Positions 15,024 through 22,466 of a stretch of DNA of 40,659 nt are shown here, piece by piece. The notes under the pieces were generated by a model, which did not search any database, had not been told where the DNA came from, and saw only the letters and a list, made by a program, of their open reading frames with translations. Every line of letters begins with the position of its first letter. The stretch's first letter is position 1. A program made the translations under genes and the position numbers. Source of the DNA: Terriglobia bacterium (GTDB taxonomy: Bacteria; Acidobacteriota; Terriglobia; Terriglobales; Acidobacteriaceae); assembly GCA_020072815.1 (NCBI GenBank), contig JAIQGE010000014.1:71223-111881 (forward strand), in the 5' to 3' direction.

Positions 15024-15452
15024 TTGGGCACCCGCCGTAAATCCCGCGAACTTTGCCTGCAGATGCTGTTCCAGTGGGACCTGGGCAAGCAGACGCCGGA
15101 CCACGTGCGCAAAACGTTTTGGGCCGAGCGCGGCGACCTTGACGACGAGACCCGCGGCTTTGCCGACGACCTCTTTCAACTCGCCGTGGAGCGCCAGGAG
15201 GAGATAGACGCGCTGATCCAGAAGCACGCGCAGCATTGGCGGGTGGAGCGCATGGCCACGGTGGACCGCAACGTCCTGCGCACGGGGGTGGCTGAGCTGA
15301 TCGGGCATCGCACAACGCCGCGGCCGGTGGTGATCAATGAGGCGCTGGAGATCGCCCGCAAGTTCTCCGCGCCGGAGTCGGTACAGTTCATCAACGGCGT
15401 GCTGGATTCGGTGGGGAAAGAGCTGGCTACGGCTGCCCCTGCCAAGAAGTGA
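15024..15452 (+). CDS. nusB: Transcription antitermination protein NusB
   Basis: RNA-binding partner of NusE (ribosomal protein S10) in the antitermination complex acting on rRNA operons. The start is the TTG at 15024, because AAAGGAAG ends a few bases upstream and the product then opens GTRRKSRELCLQMLFQWD, the normal NusB N-terminus. This gives 142 residues; an earlier TTG at 15003 would add seven. The all-helical family pattern is clear: VERMATVDRNVLRTGVAEL, PRPVVINEALEIARKFSAPES and FINGVLDSVGKEL. Its position after the lumazine synthase is the common ribH-nusB pairing. The C-terminal TAAPAKK tail is a small extension. Confidence 0.95.
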   Translation: MGTRRKSRELCLQMLFQWDLGKQTPDHVRKTFWAERGDLDDETRGFADDLFQLAVERQEEIDALIQKHAQHWRVERMATVDRNVLRTGVAELIGHRTTPRPVVINEALEIARKFSAPESVQFINGVLDSVGKELATAAPAKK

Positions 15453-15488
15453 GCGGCAGCTTACCGAACTCCCGACGCGAAGCTACCT

Positions 15489-15575
15489 CTGAAGTTCCGA
15501 GACGAAGGCGAGGGATCCTTATCCGACTTCGTCTCGGGATTTCAGAAAAAGCCCGCTCGGAATTTCAGAAAGAGC
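15489..15575 (+). repeat. Family B repeat forming a long palindrome before purM
   Basis: The 19-nt arms 15489-15507 (CTGAAGTTCCGAGACGAAG) and 15527-15545 (CTTCGTCTCGGGATTTCAG) are inverted copies with two mismatches, around a GAGGGATCCTTATCC centre. A further CGGAATTTCAGAAAGAGCA half follows and reaches to within six bases of the purM -10 box. Confidence 0.7.
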
Positions 15576-15577
15576 AA

Positions 15578-15586
15578 TGCTAAAAT
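15578..15586 (+). promoter_or_regulatory. Extended -10 promoter box for purM
   Basis: TGCTAAAAT is an extended -10 element (TGn plus TAAAAT at 15581-15586) 37 bp before the purM start. The DNA at the -35 distance belongs to a family B repeat and has no consensus hexamer, as expected for an extended -10 promoter. Confidence 0.45.
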
Positions 15587-15622
15587 TAGATTTTCCCCAC
15601 CCCCTGGGAGCCCCGCACAATT

Positions 15623-16696
15623 TTGAAGAAGCAACGGACCCCTAGCTTGAAGAAGACCTTGAAGAATACTTCGATTACTTACGCTGATAGCGGCGTCAAC
15701 ATTGACCGCGCTGACCGCGCCAAGCAGCGCATCAAGTACCTGGCGCACCGCACCTTCACCCGCGGCGTAGTCAGCGAGATCGGCGGCTTTGGCGGCATGT
15801 TCGCCATTGACAAGAAGAAATACCGCGAGCCGGTGCTGGTCTCCAGCGTGGACGGCGTGGGCACCAAGCTGAAGGTCGCCTTCATGATGGACGTGCATCA
15901 CACCGTGGGCGGCGACCTGGTGAACCACTGCGTGAATGACATTGCCGTGCAAGGCGCCACGCCGCTGTTCTTTATGGACTACCTGGCCACCGGCATGCTG
16001 GACCCTAACATCGCGGAAAAAGTTGTGGAAGGAATCGCCGACGCCTGCCGCCACAACGGCTGCGCGCTCATCGGCGGAGAAACCGCGGAGATGCCCGGCT
16101 TCTATCCGGCAGGCGAATACGATCTGGCCGGGTTTATCGTGGGCATTGCCGACAAAAGCAAAGTCATCACCGGAGAAAAAGTTGCCGCGGGCGACGTGCT
16201 CGTCGGTCTGCCGTCCAACGGCCTGCACACCAACGGCTACTCGCTGGCGCGCAAACTTTTCTTTGAGGTGGCCAAGTACACGCCGGAAACTTACATCAAT
16301 GACCTGCACGGCAAGGCCGGCGCAGAGTTGCTGAAGACCCACAAGAGCTACTGGCCGGTGTTGAAAAAGCTGATTGCCGCGGACCTGCTCCACGCCTTGG
16401 CGCACATCACCGGCGGCGGCATCACCGACAACTTGCCGCGCGTTCTGCCCAAAGGCACGGCCGCTATCGTGCAGATGGGCACCTGGCCCGTTCTGCCGGT
16501 GTTCAGCCACATGCAGAAGATCGGCAACGTTCCCCAGGACGACATGATGCGCACCTTCAACATGGGCATCGGTATGGTGCTGGTGGTCCCGGCAAAAAAA
16601 TTCAAGCGCGTGCAGGCCATGGTTGAGAAGGCCGGGGAGAAGGCCTACCTGATCGGCCGCATCGTCAAAGGCGACCGCAAGGTGCTGTACGCCTGA
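15623..16696 (+). CDS. purM: Phosphoribosylformylglycinamidine cyclo-ligase (AIR synthase)
   Basis: Fifth step of purine synthesis: ATP-dependent ring closure of FGAM to aminoimidazole ribotide. The 357 residues match the family. Signatures are ITYADSGVNIDRADRAK at the N-terminus, VSSVDGVGTKLKVA, the metal/ATP region GGDLVNHCVNDIAVQGATPLFFMDY, IGGETAEMPGFY, and in the C-terminal domain LPSNGLHTNGYSLAR, HITGGGITDNLPRVLP and FNMGIGMVLVV. The start is a TTG at 15623 with GGGAG 12 bases upstream, or a second TTG at 15647, so it is uncertain by eight residues. It is followed after 4 bp by purN and then dut: a compact nucleotide-synthesis operon. Confidence 0.96.
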   Translation: MKKQRTPSLKKTLKNTSITYADSGVNIDRADRAKQRIKYLAHRTFTRGVVSEIGGFGGMFAIDKKKYREPVLVSSVDGVGTKLKVAFMMDVHHTVGGDLVNHCVNDIAVQGATPLFFMDYLATGMLDPNIAEKVVEGIADACRHNGCALIGGETAEMPGFYPAGEYDLAGFIVGIADKSKVITGEKVAAGDVLVGLPSNGLHTNGYSLARKLFFEVAKYTPETYINDLHGKAGAELLKTHKSYWPVLKKLIAADLLHALAHITGGGITDNLPRVLPKGTAAIVQMGTWPVLPVFSHMQKIGNVPQDDMMRTFNMGIGMVLVVPAKKFKRVQAMVEKAGEKAYLIGRIVKGDRKVLYA

Positions 16697-16700
16697 CCGC

Positions 16701-17315
16701 ATGGCCACCCGCAAAAAACTTGGCATTCTGCTCTCCGGACGCGGCTCCAACTTTGAGGCCATTGCTGATTCCGTGAAAGCCGGCCGCCTGCAGGCGGAAA
16801 TCGCCATTGTGATTTCCAATCGCGCCGATGCGCCGGGACTGGAATCGGCGAGGAAGCGCGGGCTCAACGCCAAGCTGATTCCGTCCAAGGGCCGTGTGCG
16901 CGAAGAACATGACGCCGAAGTCGTGGCGGCGCTCAAAGCAGCCCACGTTGATCTGGTCTGCCTGGCCGGCTACATGCGCTTGCTCTCGCCGGAGTTTGTG
17001 CGGGCCTTTCCCAACAAGATTCTCAATATTCATCCGTCATTGCTGCCGGCTTTTCCCGGACTCGACGCGCAGAAGCAGGCGCTGGACTACGGCGTGAAGT
17101 TTTCCGGATGCACCGTGCATTTTGTAGACGAGCACCTGGATCACGGCGCCATCATTCTGCAAAAGACCGTGCCGGTGCTGGATACCGACGACGAGCACAC
17201 GCTTTCCGCGCGGATTCTGGAGCAGGAGCACATTGCTTACTCGGAAGCGATTGGGCTGGTGCTTTCCGGCGAGATTGAGATTCGCGACAGAAGAGTGATT
17301 CGCAGAAAAAGCTGA
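16701..17315 (+). CDS. purN: Phosphoribosylglycinamide formyltransferase
   Basis: Third step of purine synthesis: transfers formyl from 10-formyltetrahydrofolate to GAR. It has 204 residues. The N-terminal phosphate-binding loop is GILLSGRGSNFEAI. The catalytic core shows LVCLAGYMRLLSPEFV, the asparagine and histidine of KILNIHPSLLPAFPG, and the aspartate of VHFVDEHLDHGAIILQ, all as in characterised PurN enzymes. The ATG at 16701 is 4 bp after the purM stop, implying translational coupling. dut starts 16 bp after its stop. Confidence 0.97.
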   Translation: MATRKKLGILLSGRGSNFEAIADSVKAGRLQAEIAIVISNRADAPGLESARKRGLNAKLIPSKGRVREEHDAEVVAALKAAHVDLVCLAGYMRLLSPEFVRAFPNKILNIHPSLLPAFPGLDAQKQALDYGVKFSGCTVHFVDEHLDHGAIILQKTVPVLDTDDEHTLSARILEQEHIAYSEAIGLVLSGEIEIRDRRVIRRKS

Positions 17316-17331
17316 GGCCCCGTTACAACTG

Positions 17332-17763
17332 ATGCTCAAGGTCAAACTGCTTTCCCCCAATGCCAAAGCGCCCGCCGTTGCCCATCCGGGGGAAGACTTG
17401 GGCTATGACATTTTCTCCGCCGAGACAGTGACGATCGCCGCGCGCGGGCACGCCCTGGTGCCGACGGGCATCGCCATTGAGTGCACTTCGCCGGAAGGCC
17501 GTCCCATGGGCGCTTTGCTGCGCGATAAGTCTTCCATGGCCTCGCGACGGCTGGCACTCACCGGAGGCGTGATTGATTCAGGCTATCGCGGCGAAATAAA
17601 GGTCCTGATGGAAAACCTGGGCGACCAGCCGGCGGTGATCCACGCCGGAGACAAACTCGCCAACCTGATTCCGTATCCGGTCCTCACCGGCGAAGTGCAA
17701 GTGGTGGAAGACCTCAACGAGTCCAGCCGCAAGGCGGGCGGGTTTGGGTCGAGCGGAAGATAG
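17332..17763 (+). CDS. dut: dUTP diphosphatase
   Basis: Hydrolyses dUTP to dUMP and pyrophosphate, keeping uracil out of DNA and supplying thymidylate synthesis. The 143 residues are normal for the homotrimeric enzyme. Its five motifs can be followed: I DLGYDIFSA, II LRDKSSMA, III GGVIDSGYRGEIKV with the catalytic aspartate, IV GDKLANLI, and V AGGFGSSGR at the C-terminus. It is the last gene of the purM-purN-dut cluster. Downstream is a block of family B repeats rather than a clear terminator. Confidence 0.96.
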   Translation: MLKVKLLSPNAKAPAVAHPGEDLGYDIFSAETVTIAARGHALVPTGIAIECTSPEGRPMGALLRDKSSMASRRLALTGGVIDSGYRGEIKVLMENLGDQPAVIHAGDKLANLIPYPVLTGEVQVVEDLNESSRKAGGFGSSGR

Positions 17764-17781
17764 TTGCTCCTGAAGGGCTCC

Positions 17782-17855
17782 TTCTGAAATCCCGAGCGAA
17801 GCTGCTTCTGAAATCCCGAACCGCGCTCTTTGCGGTGAGGGATCCCTATGATTTC
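17782..17855 (+). repeat. Family B repeat, plus orientation, with doubled head
   Basis: Two consecutive TTCTGAAATCCCGA heads (about 17782 and 17806) are followed by CCGCGCTCTTTGCGG and the core GTGAGGGATCCCTATG. Confidence 0.7.
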
Positions 17856-17962
17856 CCAATTCAGCGTGGCGTACGCCTCAAAATTCCCCCAGTGGAGCCC
17901 TCTCATCGCGTAATGTTCGTAGACCCCAATCCGACGTGCCCCCTAGGCAGCTTAGAGGGGTG

Positions 17963-18050
17963 TAGGGATCCCTCGCTGCGCTCGGGACTTCAGAAAAAGC
18001 CGTACTTCGCGACTTCAGAATACCGGTCCATCACTTTGCGCGTTTCAGAA
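17963..18050 (-). repeat. Family B repeat, minus orientation, abutting tyrS promoter
   Basis: TAGGGATCCCTCGCTGCGCT and CGGGACTTCAGAAAAAGCC, followed by further TTCAGAA units at about 18014 and 18044. It is inverted relative to 17782-17855 and ends about 10 bp before the tyrS -10 box. Confidence 0.7.
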
Positions 18051-18066
18051 GGCACTTCTCTATAAT
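18036..18066 (+). promoter_or_regulatory. Promoter of tyrS
   Basis: Perfect TATAAT at 18061-18066 with a weak TTGCGC at 18036-18041 (19-bp spacer). Transcription should begin near 18073, at or just before the ATG at 18075, which has no ribosome binding site. A leaderless transcript is implied. Confidence 0.55.
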
Positions 18067-18074
18067 CATCACCG

Positions 18075-19379
18075 ATGGCAAATTTCCCTCCTGTTGACGA
18101 ACAACTGGCGTACATCAAAAAGGGCGCGGCGGAGATCATCCACGAGCGCGAACTGCGTGAGCGGCTGGAGCAATCGCTCAAGACCGGCAAGCCCCTGCGG
18201 GTGAAGGCCGGGTTTGATCCAACAGCGCCCGACCTGCACGTGGGCCACACCGTGCTCATCCGCAAGCTGAAACATTTTCAGGACCTGGGCCACACCGTGA
18301 TTTTCCTGATCGGCGACTTCACCGGGATGATCGGCGACCCCACCGGCCGCTCGGCCACGCGCCCGCCGCTGACCCGCGCCGACGTGGACCGCAACGCCGA
18401 GACCTACAAGGCCCAGGTCTTCAAGATTCTGGACCGCGAGAAAACGGTCATTGACTTCAACTCGCGCTGGTTTTCCAAGATGGCGGTGGAAGACTTTGTT
18501 CGCCTGTGCGCCAAGGTCACTTTGTCGCAGATGCTGGAGCGCGACTACTTTCATAAGCGCTTCCAGGAAGAAAAGCCCATCCACCTGCATGAGATGCTCT
18601 ATCCCATCTGCCAGGGCTATGACTCTGTGGCTCTGGAAGCCGACGTGGAGCTGGGCGGCACCGACCAGAAATTCAATCTCCAGATGGGCCGCGACCTGCA
18701 GCGCGCTTACGGCCAGCCCTCGCAGATCGTGCTGACCATGCCGATCCTGGAAGGCACGGACGGCGTGCAGAAGATGTCCAAGAGCTACGGGAACTACATC
18801 GGCATCAGCGAACCTCCTCAGGAGATTTACGGAAAGGTGATGTCCATCTCCGACGAGCTGATGTGGCGGTATTACGAGTTGCTGACGGATGTGTCGCTGG
18901 AGGAGATCGCCCGCAAAAAGCAACAAGAGCATCCAATGGAGGCGAAGAAGGAGCTGGCGCGAAGGATTGTCCAGGACTTTCACGGAGAGCAGGATGCCAA
19001 GGACGCAGGAGAGAACTGGGCTAAACAGTTTCAGAAGGATGAAGTGCCGGAGGACATCGAGGTTTCGAGGATACCCTATTTGCAAGTTTACGTGAAAGAG
19101 ACAGAAGCGCTCGCGGGGCCGACGCTCCCTTATTACCCTTTGTTCGATTTCAAAGAAGTAGTAGCAGGGAGTTTTATTCCATTGCTTCGGCTCGATAAGA
19201 TCATTTCAGCTGTAAGTTTGAGCAGCTCGAATTCCGAAGCAGCTCGAAAATTGAAGGAGAGGGCGGTTCGAATTGATGGAAACGTAGTCGTTGTGAATCA
19301 AATTGCCACTCCGGTGCCAAGCAAAGAGTTTGCACTGAACGTCGGAAGGCATTGGCGAAAAGTTCAAATCATAAAGTAG
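18075..19379 (+). CDS. tyrS: Tyrosyl-tRNA synthetase
   Basis: Class I aminoacyl-tRNA synthetase charging tRNA-Tyr, of the TyrZ-like type with the HIGH motif as HVGHT (residues 55-59) and KMSKS at 233-237. Other landmarks are [48 protein letters not shown] and [12 protein letters not shown]. It has 434 residues including a C-terminal S4-like RNA-binding domain ([20 protein letters not shown] and AVRIDGNVV). Codon use changes in the last third (from about 18960): arginine shifts from CGC to CGA/AGG, and A/T-ending codons increase, like the neighbouring transposase gene. All motifs remain intact. It has its own promoter. Confidence 0.96.
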   Translation: MANFPPVDEQLAYIKKGAAEIIHERELRERLEQSLKTGKPLRVKAGFDPTAPDLHVGHTVLIRKLKHFQDLGHTVIFLIGDFTGMIGDPTGRSATRPPLTRADVDRNAETYKAQVFKILDREKTVIDFNSRWFSKMAVEDFVRLCAKVTLSQMLERDYFHKRFQEEKPIHLHEMLYPICQGYDSVALEADVELGGTDQKFNLQMGRDLQRAYGQPSQIVLTMPILEGTDGVQKMSKSYGNYIGISEPPQEIYGKVMSISDELMWRYYELLTDVSLEEIARKKQQEHPMEAKKELARRIVQDFHGEQDAKDAGENWAKQFQKDEVPEDIEVSRIPYLQVYVKETEALAGPTLPYYPLFDFKEVVAGSFIPLLRLDKIISAVSLSSSNSEAARKLKERAVRIDGNVVVVNQIATPVPSKEFALNVGRHWRKVQIIK

Positions 19380-19380
19380 T

Positions 19381-19406
19381 GTGGAGCGCAGGCGCCCTCG
19401 CCTGCG
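19381..19406 (+). repeat. REP palindrome upstream of RAYT, family A
   Basis: GTGGAG head, then the stem CGCAGGCG (19387-19394) / CGCCTGCG (19399-19406) with loop CCCT. It starts immediately after the tyrS stop codon. Confidence 0.8.
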
Positions 19407-19424
19407 TCTTCGCCCCTTGCGACA

Positions 19425-19448
19425 CAGCCGGGGGCGGCTGCGGTCCAC
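19425..19448 (-). repeat. REP palindrome upstream of RAYT, inverted
   Basis: CAGCCG-GGGG-CGGCTG then CGGTCCAC; read on the minus strand it has the GTGG head followed by the hairpin. With the copy at 19381 it forms an inverted pair (BIME-like). An identical 24-bp copy lies at 19953-19976. Confidence 0.8.
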
Positions 19449-19496
19449 GGGTGTGCAAAGGTACCAAATTCAGTTGCACCACCAAGGTGTCCGTCT

Positions 19497-19988
19497 ATGA
19501 GCACTTATTATCGGAGAAACCTTCCACACATCGAAAGAGACGGAGCAGCCTACTATGTAAGCTTCAGTACCCGCAGAGAGTTTGTCCTTCCGGAAGAAGC
19601 CAGAACCCTGATCTTCGACCATTGTCTTTTTGAAAACGGACGCAAGGTTCACATGCACGCCTTTGTCGTCATGCCAGACCATGTGCACATGCTTTTTACT
19701 CCGTTGGAAAATGACCGGGGCGAACCTTTCTCAATTGCTGAAATCATGAATGGGATCAAAGGGGCCTCCAGTCACAGTGTGAATAAACTTCTTGGTCGAA
19801 AAGGAGCCCTTTGGGAGCCGGAATCATTCGACCGCATTCCACGATCTGATGGAGATTTTGAATACCGCGTGTTGTACATCGTGCAAAACCCTATTGCTGC
19901 GGGTTTGGCGAAGGGACCTGACGATTATCGTTGGGCCTGGCGAGAATCAGCGCAGCCGGGGGCGGCTGCGGTCCACACATCCAAATGA
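19497..19988 (+). CDS. REP-associated tyrosine transposase (RAYT), Y1_Tnp family
   Basis: A 163-residue HUH single-strand transposase related to IS200/IS605 TnpA. Its family is domesticated to act on REP palindromes. The HUH pair is His62-Val63-His64 in VVMPDHVHMLF. The catalytic tyrosine is most likely Tyr128 in VLYIVQNPIAAGL. WEPESFDRIPR and the N-terminal RRNLPHIERDGAAYYVSFST are also typical of the family. The gene is flanked by GTGG-headed palindromes, with a perfect 24-bp repeat on both sides; the downstream copy lies inside the frame and encodes the C-terminal QPGAAAVH. No tnpB or typical IS ends are present. Base composition is lower in GC than most neighbours. Confidence 0.9.
   Translation: MSTYYRRNLPHIERDGAAYYVSFSTRREFVLPEEARTLIFDHCLFENGRKVHMHAFVVMPDHVHMLFTPLENDRGEPFSIAEIMNGIKGASSHSVNKLLGRKGALWEPESFDRIPRSDGDFEYRVLYIVQNPIAAGLAKGPDDYRWAWRESAQPGAAAVHTSK
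19953..19976 (-). repeat. REP palindrome overlapping the RAYT 3' end
   Basis: Identical over 24 bp to 19425-19448 (stem CAGCCG 19953-19958 / CGGCTG 19963-19968, loop GGGG). It lies within the last codons of the RAYT frame. Confidence 0.8.
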
Positions 19989-20046
19989 CTCCTCACGCAT
20001 CGTACCCCCGGGCATCTCATCCATACCGCTGGCTCTGGCTGCAACC

Positions 20047-20078
20047 GGCACAGGCAAGAGTGCCTGTGCCACACGGGT
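20047..20078 (-). repeat. REP palindrome, family A, inverted
   Basis: Perfect 10-bp stem GGCACAGGCA (20047-20056) / TGCCTGTGCC (20061-20070) with loop AGAG, then ACACGGGTC; on the minus strand this reads as the GTGTGG head plus hairpin. It ends 4 bp before the lipid kinase start and is nearly identical to the copy at 32657. Confidence 0.8.
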
Positions 20079-20082
20079 CTAG

Positions 20083-20943
20083 ATGACTGTCGCCGCGTTG
20101 TTTCACCCAAGCATTTCGCCCATGGCAGCGAAGTCTTTTCAAATTTTCTCTCCCCACATTGAGATTGTTGCCGATTTGGAACATGCGGACGCCAACATCT
20201 CCGCCGCTCTCATCTTCGGTGGCGACGGCACCGTCCATCGCCACCTGCCGCAGCTTCATCAACGCAAGATTCCCGCTCTGATCGTGCCCAAAGGAAGTGG
20301 CAATGACTTTGCCAAGTCATTGGGCATAACGAACCAGAGAATTGCGCTCAAAGCATGGAAACATTTCTGTTCCACCGGTGACAACGTCCGGGACATTGAT
20401 CTTGGCGTCATCCGTAAAGACAGCAAAGAAATCCTGTTCTGCTGCGTTGCGGGCATTGGCCTGGACGCCGAAGCCAACCGCATTGCCAACGCCATGCCGC
20501 AATGGTTGAAAGGATCTGCCGGATACGTCCTGGCTGCGTTGCGGGCCATGATGCGGTTTCAGCCCGTGGAGTTCGGAGTGCAAACGGATAGTGGCCACCC
20601 GACAGCCCGGCAGATCGCCAAACCGGGCATGTTCCTCGCCGTCGGCAATGCCGGACGCTATGGCCGCGGAGCCAAAGTCGCTCCCAGCGCCCAGCTAGAC
20701 GACGGGCTGCTCGATATTTGTTTCGTCGGCAAAATGACTAAGTTGAAGACACTGGTTTGCTTCCCAACAATCTTCCTTGGCCAGCACCTAAGGCTCAGAG
20801 AGGTGGAATATTTTCAGGCAAGAACGATGCGGATTGAGACTGGGCGTCCGCTGGAGCTTTATGCTGACGGCGAGCCTGTCTGCCAGACGCCAGTAGAAAT
20901 CAGCTTGCTGCCACGGGCGCTGAAGGTGATTGTTCCGGCGTGA
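20083..20943 (+). CDS. Diacylglycerol/lipid kinase family protein
   Basis: Lipid kinase of the DgkB/YegS/BmrU group, which phosphorylates diacylglycerol or related lipids at the membrane surface. It has 286 residues. The nucleotide-binding motif GGDGT is at residues 46-50 and PKGSGNDFA at 69-77. The C-terminal beta-sandwich has VAGIGLDAEANRIA, KPGMFLAVGNAGRYGRGAKVAPSAQLDDGLLDICFV and ELYADGEPVCQTPVEI, as in family members. The N-terminus before GGDGT is short and somewhat divergent. An inverted REP ends four bases before the ATG, so the gene has no visible ribosome binding site and any upstream signal lies in repeat DNA. Confidence 0.9.
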   Translation: MTVAALFHPSISPMAAKSFQIFSPHIEIVADLEHADANISAALIFGGDGTVHRHLPQLHQRKIPALIVPKGSGNDFAKSLGITNQRIALKAWKHFCSTGDNVRDIDLGVIRKDSKEILFCCVAGIGLDAEANRIANAMPQWLKGSAGYVLAALRAMMRFQPVEFGVQTDSGHPTARQIAKPGMFLAVGNAGRYGRGAKVAPSAQLDDGLLDICFVGKMTKLKTLVCFPTIFLGQHLRLREVEYFQARTMRIETGRPLELYADGEPVCQTPVEISLLPRALKVIVPA

Positions 20944-21105
20944 AAACGTTGCCCGTATGGCACTGGCCGCGCGCGGAAGGTCGCTAAGCGTCAAACGTAG
21001 CTTCCCCAGCCAGCTTGCGGTGGAGGCGTCAAATCGTTGAGAATTAAGCTTCTACGGCAAAAACCAATCTTGACGTTACAACCTATTTAGGGTGGAATAA
21101 GGCCT

Positions 21106-21435
21106 ATGACCAAAGCCGACTTGATCGAAGAAGTCTCACGCTTGGCGGAACTTACCCGCAAAGACAGCGAGATCATTGTGGAAACCATTTTTGATAGCGT
21201 CGTCCGCTCCCTGCGGTCGGGTGACAAAATTGAGATCCGCGGCTTTGGCAGTTTCCGCACGCGGCAGCGCAAGCCGCGCGTGGGGCGCAATCCCAAGACC
21301 GGCGCGCGCGTGGACGTGCCGGCCAAGAAGATCCCCTTCTTCAAGCCCAGCAAAGAACTCAAAGACGTGATCAATCAAGACAACAAGCCGGCGGCTGCAA
21401 GCGCACCCGCTGCAACTCCCGCGGACAAACCCTAA
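21106..21435 (+). CDS. HU/IHF-family DNA-binding protein
   Basis: Nucleoid protein that bends DNA as a dimer. The 109 residues follow the HU fold: N-terminal helices MTKADLIEEVSRLAELTRKD, the signature EIRGFGSFRTRQRKPRVGRNPKTG (residues 43-66) on the DNA-gripping arm, and PAKKIPFFKPSKELKDVIN. A tail of about 15 Ala/Pro residues extends beyond the usual 90-95. AAGG lies just upstream of the ATG. The gene converges with pgeF, leaving 12 bp between stops. It could be named HU or IHF-beta; a choice cannot be made from sequence alone. Confidence 0.94.
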   Translation: MTKADLIEEVSRLAELTRKDSEIIVETIFDSVVRSLRSGDKIEIRGFGSFRTRQRKPRVGRNPKTGARVDVPAKKIPFFKPSKELKDVINQDNKPAAASAPAATPADKP

Positions 21436-21447
21436 GCATCTCTGCGG

Positions 21448-22350
21448 CTAAGGCTTGATACCAATCACCGCCATCATGCGGCCGGTGCGGCCTTTTTCTG
21501 CGCGATGAGAAAAGAACCGCTGGCGATCGCAAGCCGTGCAATCGGTCATGGCGGTTATCTGCTTCTTCGGGACCCCGGCGTCCAAGAGCTGGCGACGATT
21601 GGCCTCGCGCAGGTCCAGATGGAGTTTGAGGCAGAGGTCGCCATGGCCGGGCGCGCGCTGGTTCATGAACAGCATCGGATATTTTTCCCGGACGGGATCC
21701 GAGTCCTTTACTTCGTGAAAAAGCTCATTGATGTAAGGAAATTGCGATTCGAACTTCCCGCGCAGCTCGTCGCCCACTTCATAACAGCACTTCTGGATTC
21801 CCGGGCCGATGGCGGCGAAGATGTCCTGCGGGCGTGATCCGAACTCGCGGCGCATGGCGCCGACGCCTTTCTCCACGATGCGCTGGCACGTGCCTCGCCA
21901 TCCGGCGTGAAACGCGCCCACCGCGCGCTTCTTGGTGTCCACCAGCAGCACGGGGAAGCAATCCGCCGTGAGGATGCCCAGAGCGACGCCTGGCAACTGA
22001 GTGATCATGCCATCGCCTGTCAGGGGGCCGGGCTCGGGCGAGCTGATCACATGAATATGGTCAGAGTGAATCTGGCGGAGCGTCACCAGGGGCCAGGGGG
22101 ACGTCCGCTGGGCAGCTCCGAGCGCCAGCAAGAGCCGGCGGCGATTCTCTTCCACGCTCTTGCGGGCGTCATCCTTGGTGAAGCCCAGGTTGAGGCTGCG
22201 GCCCCCGTAAACCGTAGACGACCCGCCGGGCCGTGTGCTGAAGCCGTGCACCAGCCAGGAAAATTGCGTCAAGTCCGGAGCGGTGAGCGGCTGTGGTTTA
22301 CTCTGTTGGATAGCGCGTTTGCGCACCGGTTGCTTGGTTGCGATGCCCAC
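21448..22350 (-). CDS. pgeF: Laccase-domain purine nucleosidase/peptidoglycan editing factor family protein
   Basis: YfiH/PgeF (DUF152) family protein of 300 residues; members act as copper- or zinc-linked purine nucleoside phosphorylases/deaminases or as peptidoglycan-editing factors that act on mis-incorporated amino acids. Hallmarks are VHGFSTRPGG, LRQIHSDHIHV, GDGMITQLPGVALGILTADCFPVLLVD with the metal cysteine, FHAGWRGTCQRI, IGPGIQKCCYEVG and CTACDRQRFFSHRAEKG. The start is a GTG at 22350 with a basic, glutamine-rich leader of about 20 residues, so a later start is possible. It is transcribed divergently from the phosphoesterase gene at 22467 and convergently with the HU gene. Confidence 0.93.
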   Translation of the reverse strand: MGIATKQPVRKRAIQQSKPQPLTAPDLTQFSWLVHGFSTRPGGSSTVYGGRSLNLGFTKDDARKSVEENRRRLLLALGAAQRTSPWPLVTLRQIHSDHIHVISSPEPGPLTGDGMITQLPGVALGILTADCFPVLLVDTKKRAVGAFHAGWRGTCQRIVEKGVGAMRREFGSRPQDIFAAIGPGIQKCCYEVGDELRGKFESQFPYINELFHEVKDSDPVREKYPMLFMNQRAPGHGDLCLKLHLDLREANRRQLLDAGVPKKQITAMTDCTACDRQRFFSHRAEKGRTGRMMAVIGIKP

Positions 22351-22466
22351 AAGGTTATTCTAAAGGAGCGCCGCCGTCCGGGCGGCGATAACAAGACGCG
22401 CGGCGCCAGCATCCAACTAAGGAGGCCAGAAACGGGACGGGCCAGAAACGATGCGGTAAGGCGGCC

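Larger units (their letters stand above)
17764..18074. other. Repeat-filled intergenic region before tyrS
   Basis: A gap of 311 bases with no gene, mostly made of two oppositely oriented family B repeats (17782-17855 and 17963-18050) and ending in the tyrS -10 box. The middle section contains CCCCCTAGGCAGC and GGGGTGTAGGG but no other recognised signal. Confidence 0.6.

Noticed and set aside
15542-16936. A 464-codon minus-strand frame opposite purM
   Set aside because: Antisense shadow of purM and purN; its product is His/Val-rich with no recognisable motif.
19497-19988. RAYT gene considered as part of a complete IS200/IS605 insertion sequence
   Set aside because: There is no tnpB and no IS200-type subterminal ends beyond the REPs; sequence and flanks fit a RAYT better.
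22369-22388. GC-rich hairpin (CGCCGCC/GGGCGGCG type) between pgeF and the phosphoesterase gene considered as a terminator
   Set aside because: No T-run follows on either strand, and it sits between divergent gene starts where a terminator is not expected.
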